Notes: a model not told the origin generated them from the sequence alone. Positions 26,868-35,127 are shown, counted from the first letter of the stretch. The stretch is 64,000 nt of DNA from Acrocarpospora phusangensis (GCF_016862995.1 NZ_BOOA01000026.1:41541-105540), one strand, 5' to 3'. Made by a program: numbers and translations.

Positions 26868-27416
26868 ATGACCACTATCGACAACGGAGTCAACGTCCAG
26901 GCACTGCTCGACGCCCGCGAAGCGCTCAAGGGCGCGCCCGAGGCAGCTCAGTTCACCTGGCGGGCATCCTCCAAGTGGCAGAACGGCGTCCACAGCACCA
27001 CGAGGGTCCAGCACTTCTTCGGCCTCGGCCAGGAGCAGAGCCACAAGAGCGAGGCGGTGTTCACCGCCGACCACCCCGAGGTCTTCGCGGCGGAGGACAA
27101 CGGCATCACGCCGATCGAATACCTGCTCGTCGGCCTGGCGAGCTGCCTGACGGCAGGCGTCGCGTCCGTCGCGCAGAACCGCGGCATCCAGTTACGGTCG
27201 GTCGAGTCGACGGTCGAAGGCCACCACGACATCCGCGGCATCCTCGGCGCCGACAGCGACGTACGCAACGGCTTCAACGACATCAAGGTGACCTTCACCA
27301 TCGACGCGGACGCCTCGCAGGAGGACATTGAAGCGCTGGTGGCGCAGTCCCAGAAGCGCTCCGCCGTGTTCGACGCCCTCACGAACCCCACGAACGTCAG
27401 CGTCGAAGTCGCCTGA
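26868..27416 (+). CDS. OsmC-family protein
   Basis: A 182-aa OsmC/Ohr-like protein. The conserved segment PIEYLLVGLASCLTAGVASV (residues ~85-104) carries the first redox Cys, and the FDALTNPTNVSVEV end is typical. ATG 26868 (AAAGGGA 11 nt upstream) is preferred to ATG 26844, because the intervening codons include a rare TTA. It probably detoxifies organic hydroperoxides. It is followed 13 bp later by a flavin monooxygenase. Confidence 0.85.
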   Translation: MTTIDNGVNVQALLDAREALKGAPEAAQFTWRASSKWQNGVHSTTRVQHFFGLGQEQSHKSEAVFTADHPEVFAAEDNGITPIEYLLVGLASCLTAGVASVAQNRGIQLRSVESTVEGHHDIRGILGADSDVRNGFNDIKVTFTIDADASQEDIEALVAQSQKRSAVFDALTNPTNVSVEVA

Positions 27417-27429
27417 GGGAGATCGAGCC

Positions 27430-28662
27430 ATCGAACGCACCACCGCGGTCGTCATCGGCGCGGGACACGCGGGCCTCGCCGCGAGCCACTTCCTGTGTGG
27501 CCGGTCCATCGACCACGTCGTGCTGGAGCGCGGCGAGGTGGCGAACTCCTGGCGACGCGAACGCTGGGACTCGCTGCGGCTGCTCACTCCCAACTGGCTG
27601 AGCCGGCTGCCGGGCCATGAGTACGCAGGGTCGGATCCTGATGACTACATGACGATGGGCGAAGTGGTCGAGTTCGTCGAGCGCTACGCCACCGTCACGC
27701 GGGCTCCCGTACAGACCGGGACGAACGTCACGTCGGTACGCCGCACCGACGACGGATACCACGTGACGACGAGCCGTGGCGAAATCAGTTGCCGGACGGT
27801 GGTCATCGCGAGCGGCGCCTGCAACCAGCCGTCGGTGCCGCAGTTCGCCGACGCGGTCCCGGCTTCCGTCAGGCAAGTCACGCCGTTCGACTACCGAGGT
27901 CCCGGCCAGTTGCCCGACGGGGGCGTGCTCGTCGTGGGCGCGTCCGCGACCGGCGTGCAACTGGCGGCCGAACTGCGGCGGTCGGGACGGCCGGTGACCC
28001 TCTCGGTGGGGGAGCACGTGCGGTTGCCGCGGTTGTATCGCGGACGCGATGTGCTCTGGTGGATGGACGCGTCGGGCGTATGGGACCAACGTCACGACGA
28101 GGTCGAGGACCTGACGCGAGCCCGGCGGCTGCCCTCGCCCCAACTGGTCGGAACCCCCGAACGCAGCACCCTCGACCTCAACGCGCTCACCGCGATGGGC
28201 GTGGAACTGGTGGGCCGCTGGGCAGCCGTGCGGGACGGCTGCGCCCTGTTCTCCGGCGGCCTGCGCAACGTCTTCTCACTCGCGGACCTCAAAATGCGCC
28301 GCCTGCTGGACACCTTCGACGCCTGGGCCGCCGGACGCGACGCCGACGTGGACCCTCCCGAACGCTTCGCGCCCACACAGGTCCCCGAGAAGTCGCGCTG
28401 GCAACTCGACCTACGCAGCGGCGAGATCCGCACCATCATCTGGGCGACGGGCTACCGCCCCGACTACCGCTGGCTCCACGTCCCCGTAATCGACCCAAAG
28501 GGCCACCTCCGCCACGAGGGCGGCACAGTCGACAGCCCCGGCCTGTACGCCCTCGGCCTCCCCGTCCTACGCCGCCGCAGATCCACCTTCATCCACGGCA
28601 TCGAAGACGACGCCCACGAGGTAATCACCCACCTCACACAACACCTGGCAGCAAAGTCCTGA
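27430..28662 (+). CDS. Flavin-dependent monooxygenase with an apparent ATC start codon
   Basis: About 410 aa. It has the FAD motif VIGAGHAGLAASHFL at the very N-terminus, then RERWDSLRLLTPNWLSRLPG, a second nucleotide motif VVGASATGVQLAAEL and the late ATGYRPDYRW, as in class B-like monooxygenases. The sequence that should begin MERTTAVVIGAG reads IERTT, with ATC at 27430 and GAGGGAG 7 nt upstream. The only in-frame normal start is TTG 27328, inside the OsmC gene. Either a non-AUG start is used or expression is impaired. It is coupled in position to OsmC. Confidence 0.8.
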   Translation: MERTTAVVIGAGHAGLAASHFLCGRSIDHVVLERGEVANSWRRERWDSLRLLTPNWLSRLPGHEYAGSDPDDYMTMGEVVEFVERYATVTRAPVQTGTNVTSVRRTDDGYHVTTSRGEISCRTVVIASGACNQPSVPQFADAVPASVRQVTPFDYRGPGQLPDGGVLVVGASATGVQLAAELRRSGRPVTLSVGEHVRLPRLYRGRDVLWWMDASGVWDQRHDEVEDLTRARRLPSPQLVGTPERSTLDLNALTAMGVELVGRWAAVRDGCALFSGGLRNVFSLADLKMRRLLDTFDAWAAGRDADVDPPERFAPTQVPEKSRWQLDLRSGEIRTIIWATGYRPDYRWLHVPVIDPKGHLRHEGGTVDSPGLYALGLPVLRRRRSTFIHGIEDDAHEVITHLTQHLAAKS

Positions 28663-28684
28663 AATACCAGACCAGCGCCCACTG

Positions 28685-28756
28685 CCTTTGGCACCGGTAC
28701 GGCGAGAAGCACCACCTACGCAAACGGCGCCGGATACGGCGAGAACGCGGCTCCTG
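28685..28756 (+). repeat. Dispersed intergenic repeat, copy 1
   Basis: This copy shares about 90% of its bases with copy 2 110 bp downstream. The core includes CGGTACGGCGAGAAGCA, CGCAAACGGCGCCGGAT and ACGGCGAGAACGCGGCTC. It is partly self-complementary through GGCGCC/CGGCGCC. It lies downstream of the monooxygenase gene. Confidence 0.7.
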
Positions 28757-28794
28757 GAATTACCTGAGATACCGGGTCGGCGCCACGCTGCGGC

Positions 28795-28868
28795 CCTCTT
28801 GGCGCCGGTACGGCGAGAAGCATCACCTGCGCAAACGGCGCCGGATAACGGCGAGAACGCGGCTCTGG
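28795..28868 (+). repeat. Dispersed intergenic repeat, copy 2
   Basis: The second copy, in direct orientation, with CTTGGCGCCGGTACGGCGAG at the start. It ends 6 bp before the stop of the minus-strand rhodanese gene, so the pair of copies fills the convergent gap between two genes. Confidence 0.7.
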
Positions 28869-28873
28869 TCACG

Positions 28874-29332
28874 TCAGCAGCCACACGTGATGGCGGACCT
28901 CGGGGCGGTCAGGTCGTCGACTGGGCGGATGTGGCGGCCAGTCGGCGTCTCCACCGGGAAGCCCTCCCGCACCCAGTACTCATAACCCCCGAGCATCTCC
29001 TTGACCTGGTAGCCGAGCGTGGCGAACACCAGCGCCGCCCGGGTCGCGCCGTTGCAGCCGGGTCCCCAGCAGTAGGTGACGACGGCCGTACCCGGCACGA
29101 TCAGCTGGGCGGCCCGCGCGGCGATCTCCGCGGTCGGCAGGTGCAGAGCCCCGGGCAGATGCCCCTGCTCCCAAGCCTGCACGTTGCGCGAATCGACCAC
29201 GACCACCCCGGCGGCACCCGCCTCCAGATCGGCGTGCACGTCACTGACATCGGTCTCGAAGGACAGCCGCGCCGCGAAATGGGCGACGGCCTGCGCCGGA
29301 GCGGCCGGCGGAACGGAAAGCACAGAAGACAT
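28874..29332 (-). CDS. Rhodanese-domain protein
   Basis: A 152-aa single-domain rhodanese with VVVDSRNVQAWEQGHLPGA and the active-site loop containing Cys in TYCWGPGCNGATRAA, then LGGYEYWVREGFPV. The start is ATG 29332. It is divergent from an FtrA-type regulator, an arrangement that suggests the regulator controls it. It probably handles sulfane sulfur or reactive aldehydes; the physiological substrate is unknown. Confidence 0.85.
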   Translation of the reverse strand: MSSVLSVPPAAPAQAVAHFAARLSFETDVSDVHADLEAGAAGVVVVDSRNVQAWEQGHLPGALHLPTAEIAARAAQLIVPGTAVVTYCWGPGCNGATRAALVFATLGYQVKEMLGGYEYWVREGFPVETPTGRHIRPVDDLTAPRSAITCGC

Positions 29333-29369
29333 GCCCACGATCCTGGCGACCACGGAGACCTCACGACAG

Positions 29370-29385
29370 TGGCGTGAATGACGCC
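29370..29385. promoter_or_regulatory. Possible AdpA/FtrA-type operator between rhodanese and ftrA-like genes
   Basis: TGGCGTGAAT (29370-29379) fits the published AdpA consensus TGGCSNGWWY exactly. It is followed by ACGCC, making GGCGT-N5-ACGCC an inverted repeat. AdpA and the adjacent regulator share the DJ-1/PfpI plus AraC architecture, so autoregulation through this site is plausible. Confidence 0.45.
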
Positions 29386-29403
29386 GTTCGCTAAATTAAC
29401 GCC

Positions 29404-30402
29404 ATGCGCACAGACCTGTCCGTCTCCGTCCTGGCCTACGACGGCATGTCCGCCTTCGAACTCGGCATCGTCACCGAGGTGTTCGGCCTTCCCCGCCCAG
29501 AATTCGACATCCCCTGGTACGACCTGACGGTCTGCGCCCAAGGCCCGGTACGCGTCATCGGCGGCGCTCACCTGAACACCCCCCACGGTTTGGAGGTCTT
29601 CTCGGCCGCGCGGACGGTCATCGTCCCGGGCGTACCCGACGTGACAGCGGATCCGTCACCCGAGGTGACAGCGGCCCTGCGCCGGGCACACCAGCGAGGC
29701 GCCCGCATCGTCTCCATCTGCTCCGGCGCGTTCGCCCTCGCCGCCGCCGGCCTGCTCGACGGCCGCCGCGCCACCACCCACTGGCGCCACGCCGACCTGC
29801 TACAAAGGCGCTACCCCCAGGTCCGGGTCGACGCCAACGCCCTCTACATCGACGTACACGACGTGATCACCGGTGCCGGCAGCGCCGCCGGACTCGACGT
29901 CTGCACCCACCTCGTCCGCAAGGACCACGGCGCGGCCATCGCCAACGCCGTCGCGCGCCGCCTGGTCATCCAGCCCCACCGCGACGGCGGCCAGGCCCAG
30001 TACATCGAGACGCCCGTGACCGCGGACCCGGACGACGACCGGATCGCCCGGAACATGGCCTGGGCGCTGGAGCGGCTCCCCGAGGCTCTCACCGTCGAAA
30101 CCCTCGCCCACCAGGCGCACATGTCACCCCGCACCTACCTGCGTCACTTCGCGAAGGCGACGGGGACCAGCCCGATCCGGTGGCTCATCACCCAACGGGT
30201 CCAGGCCAGCCTGCCCCTGCTGGAGACCACCGACGCCCCCATCGAACGCGTCGCGGCCGCGGTCGGCTTCGACACCGCGGTGACCTACCGCCACCATTTC
30301 GCCCGGATCATGCGAACCTCCCCCACCGCCTATCGCCGGGCTTTCAGCGGCATCCCGCAGTCCCAGACCAACCCGCCCGGCCTCCCTCGGCAGGGCACCT
30401 GA
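29404..30402 (+). CDS. GlxA/FtrA-family regulator (DJ-1/PfpI domain plus AraC HTH)
   Basis: A 332-aa protein with an N-terminal DJ-1/PfpI-like domain (~5-175, nucleophile-elbow-like ARIVSICSGAFALAAAG) and a C-terminal AraC double helix-turn-helix (~215-320, MSPRTYLRHFAKATGTSP and RVAAAVGFDTAVTYRHHF). It is divergent from the rhodanese gene across a 71-bp gap. It is followed 17 bp later by a quinone oxidoreductase-like gene that may be cotranscribed. Confidence 0.88.
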   Translation: MRTDLSVSVLAYDGMSAFELGIVTEVFGLPRPEFDIPWYDLTVCAQGPVRVIGGAHLNTPHGLEVFSAARTVIVPGVPDVTADPSPEVTAALRRAHQRGARIVSICSGAFALAAAGLLDGRRATTHWRHADLLQRRYPQVRVDANALYIDVHDVITGAGSAAGLDVCTHLVRKDHGAAIANAVARRLVIQPHRDGGQAQYIETPVTADPDDDRIARNMAWALERLPEALTVETLAHQAHMSPRTYLRHFAKATGTSPIRWLITQRVQASLPLLETTDAPIERVAAAVGFDTAVTYRHHFARIMRTSPTAYRRAFSGIPQSQTNPPGLPRQGT

Positions 30403-30419
30403 ACACTTAGGGGATTCTC

Positions 30420-31337
30420 ATGGCTAGAGCGTACGTATTTCGCGAGTACGGCGGCCCGGACGTCGAAGAGCTGGTCGACCTGCCCCGGCCTGTCCCGGGA
30501 CCGGGGCAGGTGCTGGTCGAGGTCAGGGCCGCCGGAGTCAACCCGGCCGACTGGAAACGCCGCACCGGGTACGCCCCGCCAGGAGCCGCCCCCGTGGCAC
30601 TCCCGGCCGTCTTCGGCAACGAGGTCTCCGGCGTGGTGGTCGAATCCGGCCCTGGCGCGGACTTCGCCCCGGGTGAGGAGGTCTTCGGTTACCCGATCAC
30701 CGGCGGCTACGCCGAGTTCACCCTGCTCCCCGCCGATCTCACCGCCCGCAAACCGCCCTCGGTCTCGTTCACGGACGCGGCCACGCTGCCGGTCGCGGCG
30801 GCCACCGCGTACGACGCGATCCAGCAGGTCGCGCTGACTCCCGGGGCGACGTTGCTGATCACCGGCGTGGGTGGCGGCGTGGGGGTGGCCGCCGCCCAGA
30901 TCGCCCGCCACGCCGGCCTCCGCGTGATCGGTACGGCGAGCGCCGCGAAGAAGGACTTCGTGGCCTCGCTCGGGGTGATCCACGTGGAGCCGGGGCCCGG
31001 GACGGCCGACCGCGTACGCGCCGAGGCCCCCGGCGGCGTCGACGCGATCGTGGACCTGGTCGGCGGTGCCGCCCTGGAAGAGGTGGCCGAACTGCTCGGC
31101 GACCGCGCCAAGCTGGTCACCGCGGCGGATCGGGCGACGGTGGCGGCGCTCGGCGGCGTGCCGGTGGCGCGGGCACGCGACCGCGAGGTGCTCGACGCGG
31201 TGGCGCGACTGGTCGTCGAGGGTGCGCTGCATCCGTACGTGACGCGGACGTTCCCGCTGGCCGAGGCCGGGCGCGCCCTGCGGTCGGTGGAGGAGGGCCA
31301 CACCCGGGGCAAGGTCGTAATCGAGATAGCCGGATAA
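30420..31337 (+). CDS. Zinc-less medium-chain (quinone-type) oxidoreductase
   Basis: A 305-aa NADP-dependent MDR protein. It has a GroES-like N-terminal domain (VRAAGVNPADWKRR, then GNEVSGVVV) without the zinc ligands of alcohol dehydrogenases. The Rossmann domain follows with LITGVGGGVGVAAAQIA. Likely reduces quinones or enones with NADPH. It is preceded by AGGGGA and follows the FtrA-type gene on the same strand. Confidence 0.88.
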   Translation: MARAYVFREYGGPDVEELVDLPRPVPGPGQVLVEVRAAGVNPADWKRRTGYAPPGAAPVALPAVFGNEVSGVVVESGPGADFAPGEEVFGYPITGGYAEFTLLPADLTARKPPSVSFTDAATLPVAAATAYDAIQQVALTPGATLLITGVGGGVGVAAAQIARHAGLRVIGTASAAKKDFVASLGVIHVEPGPGTADRVRAEAPGGVDAIVDLVGGAALEEVAELLGDRAKLVTAADRATVAALGGVPVARARDREVLDAVARLVVEGALHPYVTRTFPLAEAGRALRSVEEGHTRGKVVIEIAG

Positions 31338-31352
31338 CAGAATGAAGCAGGC

Positions 31353-31418
31353 CACTCTTGGCGCCGGTGCGGCGAGTCGTATCGCCTGCGTTAACGGCGG
31401 GGGATAACGGCGAGGAAA
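31353..31418 (+). repeat. Dispersed intergenic repeat, copy 3 (diverged)
   Basis: The copy reads CTTGGCGCCGGTGCGGCGAG, GCCTGCGTTAACGGCG and GGGATAACGGCGAGGAAA, in the same orientation and order as copies 1 and 2 but about 2.6 kb away and with more changes. It sits in the gap after the quinone oxidoreductase gene. Confidence 0.6.
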
Positions 31419-31511
31419 TTGCCCCCGACTCATTCTGGTAGGCGCTCTAAACGGCGTCGCCGCCCACGCCGGTGGTCCGATCGGCGTGGGCGGGCGCGGT
31501 CACAGAACGGG

Positions 31512-31991
31512 TCACGGGTTGATGTTGAGTACCTGGAGGGTGACATCCGTGGCGTCGCCGCCGCTCCATTCCACTCGCCCGGTGGCCACGCTCGCCTGCG
31601 TTTCCGGCATGACGACCTGATTGAAGGCCTTCCGCACGCGGATCGTGTCCTCCAGGCAGCCGCATTGCCCCTCACGCAGGACGACTTCCCCGTGGTAACG
31701 AATGGCGTTGCCCGGCAACAGTTCCACGAAGCCGTGCAGCTCGGTGAGGACCTCGCCGCCGCAGGACCAACTCTGGTCGATCACCATCTGCTGACTGTTG
31801 TAGACGAGGTCGTTGTCCAGCAGAGAATAGGTGCACCGCTCATTGGTCCCGAAATTCTCATCATCCATGATGTAGACGGTCCCGGAAACGACCACCCGCC
31901 GTTTCGCCTCATCCGCATAAGCGGAACCTGCGCCGAGCATTCCCAGCGTCGTCAATCCGGCAATGCTCAGCGCCGCGATCTTCCTGAACAC
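31512..31991 (-). CDS. Small secreted protein of unknown function
   Basis: A 159-aa protein from GTG 31991 (AGGAGAG upstream). The signal peptide is at residues 1-27 (GLTTLGMLGAGSAYADE, cleavage after AYA). The mature part is beta-rich with four cysteines (near 53, 77, 110 and 112) and the odd QCGCLED segment. I do not recognise a family. A perfect inverted repeat lies just upstream (32001-32027). Confidence 0.75.
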   Translation of the reverse strand: MFRKIAALSIAGLTTLGMLGAGSAYADEAKRRVVVSGTVYIMDDENFGTNERCTYSLLDNDLVYNSQQMVIDQSWSCGGEVLTELHGFVELLPGNAIRYHGEVVLREGQCGCLEDTIRVRKAFNQVVMPETQASVATGRVEWSGGDATDVTLQVLNINP

Positions 31992-32000
31992 AATTCTCTC

Positions 32001-32027
32001 CTACACCGTAGCCCGAATTCGGTGTAG
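32001..32027. promoter_or_regulatory. Perfect 8-bp inverted repeat upstream of the secreted protein gene
   Basis: CTACACCG (32001-32008) and CGGTGTAG (32020-32027) flank an 11-bp centre. It overlaps the start of the ribosome-site region, so it could be an operator or a 5' leader hairpin that controls translation. Confidence 0.5.
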
Positions 32028-32149
32028 TCGATCTTGCCTTGCGGGCGGTCCGCATAGGGCCTCGACTCCGCAAGGGTCATCCCAAGATCCAAGTCGAGCG
32101 CACAGGCCGGGTTCGAAATCCGCACCGGCCGTCACCGTTGGCGGCTTCG

Positions 32150-32497
32150 TCAGGATTTCTTCAGGTATTCGGCCAGCACGACGGCTTGATTGATCTCCGG
32201 GTCCTTGGCGCCGTACAGCAGGGTCACCGTCGGGTTCGTCCGGCCGGCCTGCCGGAGTGTGTCGACCGCCGGGTTGCCGTCGAGTTCGTCGACGTACCGA
32301 GCGGAGAACTCGGCGAAACGATCGGCTCGGTGACCGAACCAGGTCCGCAGCTCCGTACTCGGCGCCACGTCCTTCAGCCACAGGTCGAGATGGGCTTCCT
32401 CCTTGGACACACCCCGCGGCCACAGCCGATCGACCAGCACCCGAAAGCCATCACCAGGATCCACTTCGTCGTAGACCCGCTTGATCAGGAAAGACAC
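32150..32497 (-). CDS. DUF488-family protein
   Basis: A 115-aa protein with the family signature VLVDRLWPRGVSKEE and late VTLLYGAKDPEINQAVVL. GTG 32497 is used, with GGAGGGGA about 11 nt upstream. The family has no firm function. It lies 40 bp downstream of the SDR gene stop on the same strand. Confidence 0.85.
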   Translation of the reverse strand: MSFLIKRVYDEVDPGDGFRVLVDRLWPRGVSKEEAHLDLWLKDVAPSTELRTWFGHRADRFAEFSARYVDELDGNPAVDTLRQAGRTNPTVTLLYGAKDPEINQAVVLAEYLKKS

Positions 32498-32537
32498 ACC
32501 TCCATCGTCCCCTCCGGGAAGCCGCCGAACCGGTTCG

Positions 32538-33215
32538 TCAGCGTGGCGACGGCAGAACGGACAATTCCGCGGGGTACGCGTCGGCGGGCGCGCCCAGCAC
32601 CCAGACGATCATCGCCGCGAGCGTCTCCGGCCGGATACACGCCTCCGGATCGTACGGACGACCGAAGGCGGCTCTGACCTCGCCCAACAGGTCGGTCGCC
32701 GTCGCACCGGGATAGACCGTGGTCACGCGTACCCCGGAAGCCGCCTCTTCCTCGCGCAGCGAATCGGCCAGTTCGCGCAGCGCCGCCTTACTGCCGACGA
32801 AGGCCGACCAACGGGGGACCCCGGTCGTCCCAGGCGCGGCGTTAACAAAGATCACGTGACCACGAGAACGCCGCAGGGCGGGTAACGCCAGCCGTGTCAG
32901 CTCGGCGGCGGAGGCCACATTCACCGCCAGAATCCGCTGCCACATCTCGGCGTCGGCGTCGGCGACCGCCGCGACAGGAGAGATCGCCGCACAATGCACC
33001 AGCGCGGTCAGATCCTCCAGTTCCCCCGCATCCTCCAGCGCTCCCATCGCCCCGGCCAGCGTCCCCGGCTCGGCGAGATCAGCCTCGATCCCCGGCACGT
33101 CCAACCGCCCGACGCCACGCCCCACGGCGGTCACCCGATGCCCGGCCTCCACCAGCGCACCGACCAGCGCCACCCCGATCCCTCCGGTGGCCCCGGTCAC
33201 CAGCACGTGTCCCAC
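32538..33215 (-). CDS. SDR-fold protein lacking the catalytic tyrosine
   Basis: A 225-aa short-chain dehydrogenase-like protein from GTG 33215 (AGGGGG 5-6 nt upstream). The cofactor motif TGATGGIG and the NVASAAEL helix are intact. The YxxxK motif reads FxxxK (SAFVGSKAAL) and the catalytic Ser position is also unusual (NAAPGTTG). It therefore probably binds NADP but may not be a normal dehydrogenase. It shares a strand with the DUF488 gene. Confidence 0.82.
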   Translation of the reverse strand: MGHVLVTGATGGIGVALVGALVEAGHRVTAVGRGVGRLDVPGIEADLAEPGTLAGAMGALEDAGELEDLTALVHCAAISPVAAVADADAEMWQRILAVNVASAAELTRLALPALRRSRGHVIFVNAAPGTTGVPRWSAFVGSKAALRELADSLREEEAASGVRVTTVYPGATATDLLGEVRAAFGRPYDPEACIRPETLAAMIVWVLGAPADAYPAELSVLPSPR

Positions 33216-33350
33216 AATGACCCCCTGAACTCGGCATGATCATCGTACGCACTGGAGTCCTCCGACGGCCGCGACAGCGGCGCAGAGCCAACCTTCTGCA
33301 GCGCAACCGGAGGCCGGCGCGGCGAATGGTTCGGTGCGGGCGATGTCCCG

Positions 33351-33932
33351 CTACCTGCTGTCATTGGCGCCGGTCGGCACGGAGGAAGCCAGGGCGAGCA
33401 ATTCGTCGACGGACCATTGGTCGTAGGCGTGCTCGCCGTACTTGACGGAAAGCACGGTGCCGTCCTGGCCGATCAGGAAATCGGCGGGGAGGCCGAAGCG
33501 GCCGCCGTGTGGTCTGGCCGCCGGTGGGCGCTCGCGACGGCGCAGGATCCGCCAGGTGCTCAGGGTGGCCGCTCGGGCGATGGTTCCCCATACGCGTGGA
33601 TCGAGCAGTGAGCGGACTTTGGACTCCACGGCGAACTCGACGTACAGGCGCTTGCCGGGGTCCGCGATCAGGGGGAACGGCAGGTGGCCGGCGTGCTCGG
33701 CCAGTTCCGCGGCAGGCGAGTGGAAGACGACGACCTCGCGGATCCCCGCCGCCTCGATCTCCGCGTGACGCCGGATCACGGCGCGCAGGTGCAGGTTGCA
33801 GAGCGGGCAGCCGGCGAATCGCCGGAACTGCAGGTGGGTCAGCCGCTGCGGGTCCGGGATGGTCACCGGTGGACCGTTGACCGAGGCCAGTTCGCGGGTG
33901 GGGATCACGGTTCCATGCTTCATCGTGGCCAT
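33351..33932 (-). CDS. Peroxiredoxin-like/redoxin-family protein
   Basis: A 193-aa thioredoxin-fold protein of the AhpC/TSA-like type, with a CxxC site in RRFAGCPLCNLHL (C42 and C45), FHSPAAELAEHAGHLPFPLI and LPADFLIGQDGTVL. The start is ATG 33932 with AAGGAG 6 nt upstream. It is divergent from a TetR-type regulator across a perfect inverted repeat, which makes it the likely regulated target. Confidence 0.82.
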   Translation of the reverse strand: MATMKHGTVIPTRELASVNGPPVTIPDPQRLTHLQFRRFAGCPLCNLHLRAVIRRHAEIEAAGIREVVVFHSPAAELAEHAGHLPFPLIADPGKRLYVEFAVESKVRSLLDPRVWGTIARAATLSTWRILRRRERPPAARPHGGRFGLPADFLIGQDGTVLSVKYGEHAYDQWSVDELLALASSVPTGANDSR

Positions 33933-33948
33933 CCGATGCTCCTTTTAG

Positions 33949-33991
33949 GTGTACGGCATACGCTAACGATGCTAAAGCGTATGCCGTACAC
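33949..33991. promoter_or_regulatory. Perfect 16-bp inverted repeat operator between redoxin and TetR genes
   Basis: GTGTACGGCATACGCT (33949-33964) and AGCGTATGCCGTACAC (33976-33991) are exact reverse complements around 11 bp. Each arm itself holds a short palindrome (GTAC, GTAT/ATAC). It covers the divergent promoters and ends 11 bp before the TetR start, so it should control both genes. Confidence 0.8.
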
Positions 33992-34002
33992 TTTCAACGG
34001 CC

Positions 34003-34635
34003 ATGCCTCGCCCGCGTTCACTCACACCCGCCCAGCTGGCCTCGGCCGCCCTCCACGTCATCGACCACGACGGGCTCGCCGGCCTGTCGATGCGCGCGGT
34101 CGCCCAGCAGATCGGGATGAGCACCATGGCGCTCTACCGCTACGTCAACGACCGCGACGAGCTCGAACGCCTCGTCGTCGACCTCGTTTTCGGCGCCGTC
34201 GACACCACGCCGCCCGCCGCGGACAGGCCCTGGCACCAGCGAATCGAGATCATGGCCGATCGCGTACGCGACACCGTGGGCGCCCATCCGGGGATCGTCC
34301 CCCTGATCATCGCTCACCGGCACCGATCCACCCACCTGCTGGGCTGGTCGGAGACCGTGACCGGCATCCTCGCCGAAGGGGGCCTCGACGGCCGCGACCG
34401 CGTGATCGCCCTGCGCAGTCTGTCCGCGTACGTCATCGGGGCTATTCAGCTCGAACACCTCGGACCGCTGGGGGGTCCGGGCACCCAGGTCATGGCCGAG
34501 CTCCCGCCGACCGAGTTTCCGTACCTGACGGAGACCGCGACGCATGCCCGCACGGTCACAGCCGACGAGGAGTTTCACGGCGGGCTGGCGAACCTGCTCC
34601 GAGGCATGACCGCCGAGACGGGGCGTCCGGCGTGA
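34003..34635 (+). CDS. TetR-family regulator
   Basis: A 210-aa protein with an N-terminal HTH (residues ~8-55, GLAGLSMRAVAQQIGMSTMA and LYRYVNDRDELERL) and a TetR-C-like ligand domain. There is no ribosome site, and TACACT lies about 10 nt before the ATG, so the message may be leaderless. It probably represses itself and the divergent redoxin gene through the 33949-33991 repeat. Confidence 0.88.
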   Translation: MPRPRSLTPAQLASAALHVIDHDGLAGLSMRAVAQQIGMSTMALYRYVNDRDELERLVVDLVFGAVDTTPPAADRPWHQRIEIMADRVRDTVGAHPGIVPLIIAHRHRSTHLLGWSETVTGILAEGGLDGRDRVIALRSLSAYVIGAIQLEHLGPLGGPGTQVMAELPPTEFPYLTETATHARTVTADEEFHGGLANLLRGMTAETGRPA

Positions 34636-34680
34636 CGGCGCGGAAACCGACCGGGTTGAGCTGAGCGTTGGGCGTGATCG

Positions 34681-35127
34681 CTACCCCTGGCTCCCCGACC
34701 CGCGGGTGTATCCACGTTCCTGGAGTAGCCAGGTGTTGCCGTCGGGGTCGGTGAAGTCGGCGAAGCTGGCGTAGTCACGCCGTTCGGGGTCGATCCCGGG
34801 CGCGTGGTCGCCCTGCCAGTCGCCGGTCTCGGCCTTGTGCCGGATGGGGCTCACCGGCACTCCGCGTCCGGTGAGTTCGCGGTGGGCCGTTTCTATGTCG
34901 TTCACGACGAGGTAGGTGGCGCGTACCGATCCGGGCGCGGCGTCGGTGAGACCGATGCCGAACTGGATCGAGGACGAGGATCCGGGCGGGGTCAGCTGGA
35001 CGACACGGAAGCCGGCGTTGGGGTGGTAGTCCACGTCGAGCACGAATCCGGCCTGTTCGGTGTAGAAGCGGATGGCCCGGTCGACGTCGCCGACGGGAAG
35101 CGTGAGGACCTCGATGGAGTAGCCCAT
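34681..35127 (-). CDS. Glyoxalase/VOC-superfamily protein
   Basis: A 148-aa single VOC module pair. It opens with VLTLPVGDVDRAIRFYTEQA and ends with FTDPDGNTWLLQERGY, the typical beginning and end of bleomycin-resistance or glyoxalase-like proteins. ATG 35127 has GGAGGT 5 nt upstream. The substrate is unknown. Confidence 0.85.
   Translation of the reverse strand: MGYSIEVLTLPVGDVDRAIRFYTEQAGFVLDVDYHPNAGFRVVQLTPPGSSSSIQFGIGLTDAAPGSVRATYLVVNDIETAHRELTGRGVPVSPIRHKAETGDWQGDHAPGIDPERRDYASFADFTDPDGNTWLLQERGYTRGSGSQG

Noticed and set aside
28685..28868. Coding repeat (RYGEKHHLRKRRRI twice in one long plus-strand frame)
   Set aside because: The frame runs antisense into the rhodanese gene and out of frame with the monooxygenase gene. 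The repeat recurs at 31353 outside any frame.
32085..32140. tRNA-like GGTTCGAAATCC sequence
   Set aside because: The T-loop-like motif lacks a pairing stem, and no acceptor or anticodon arm can be formed around it.
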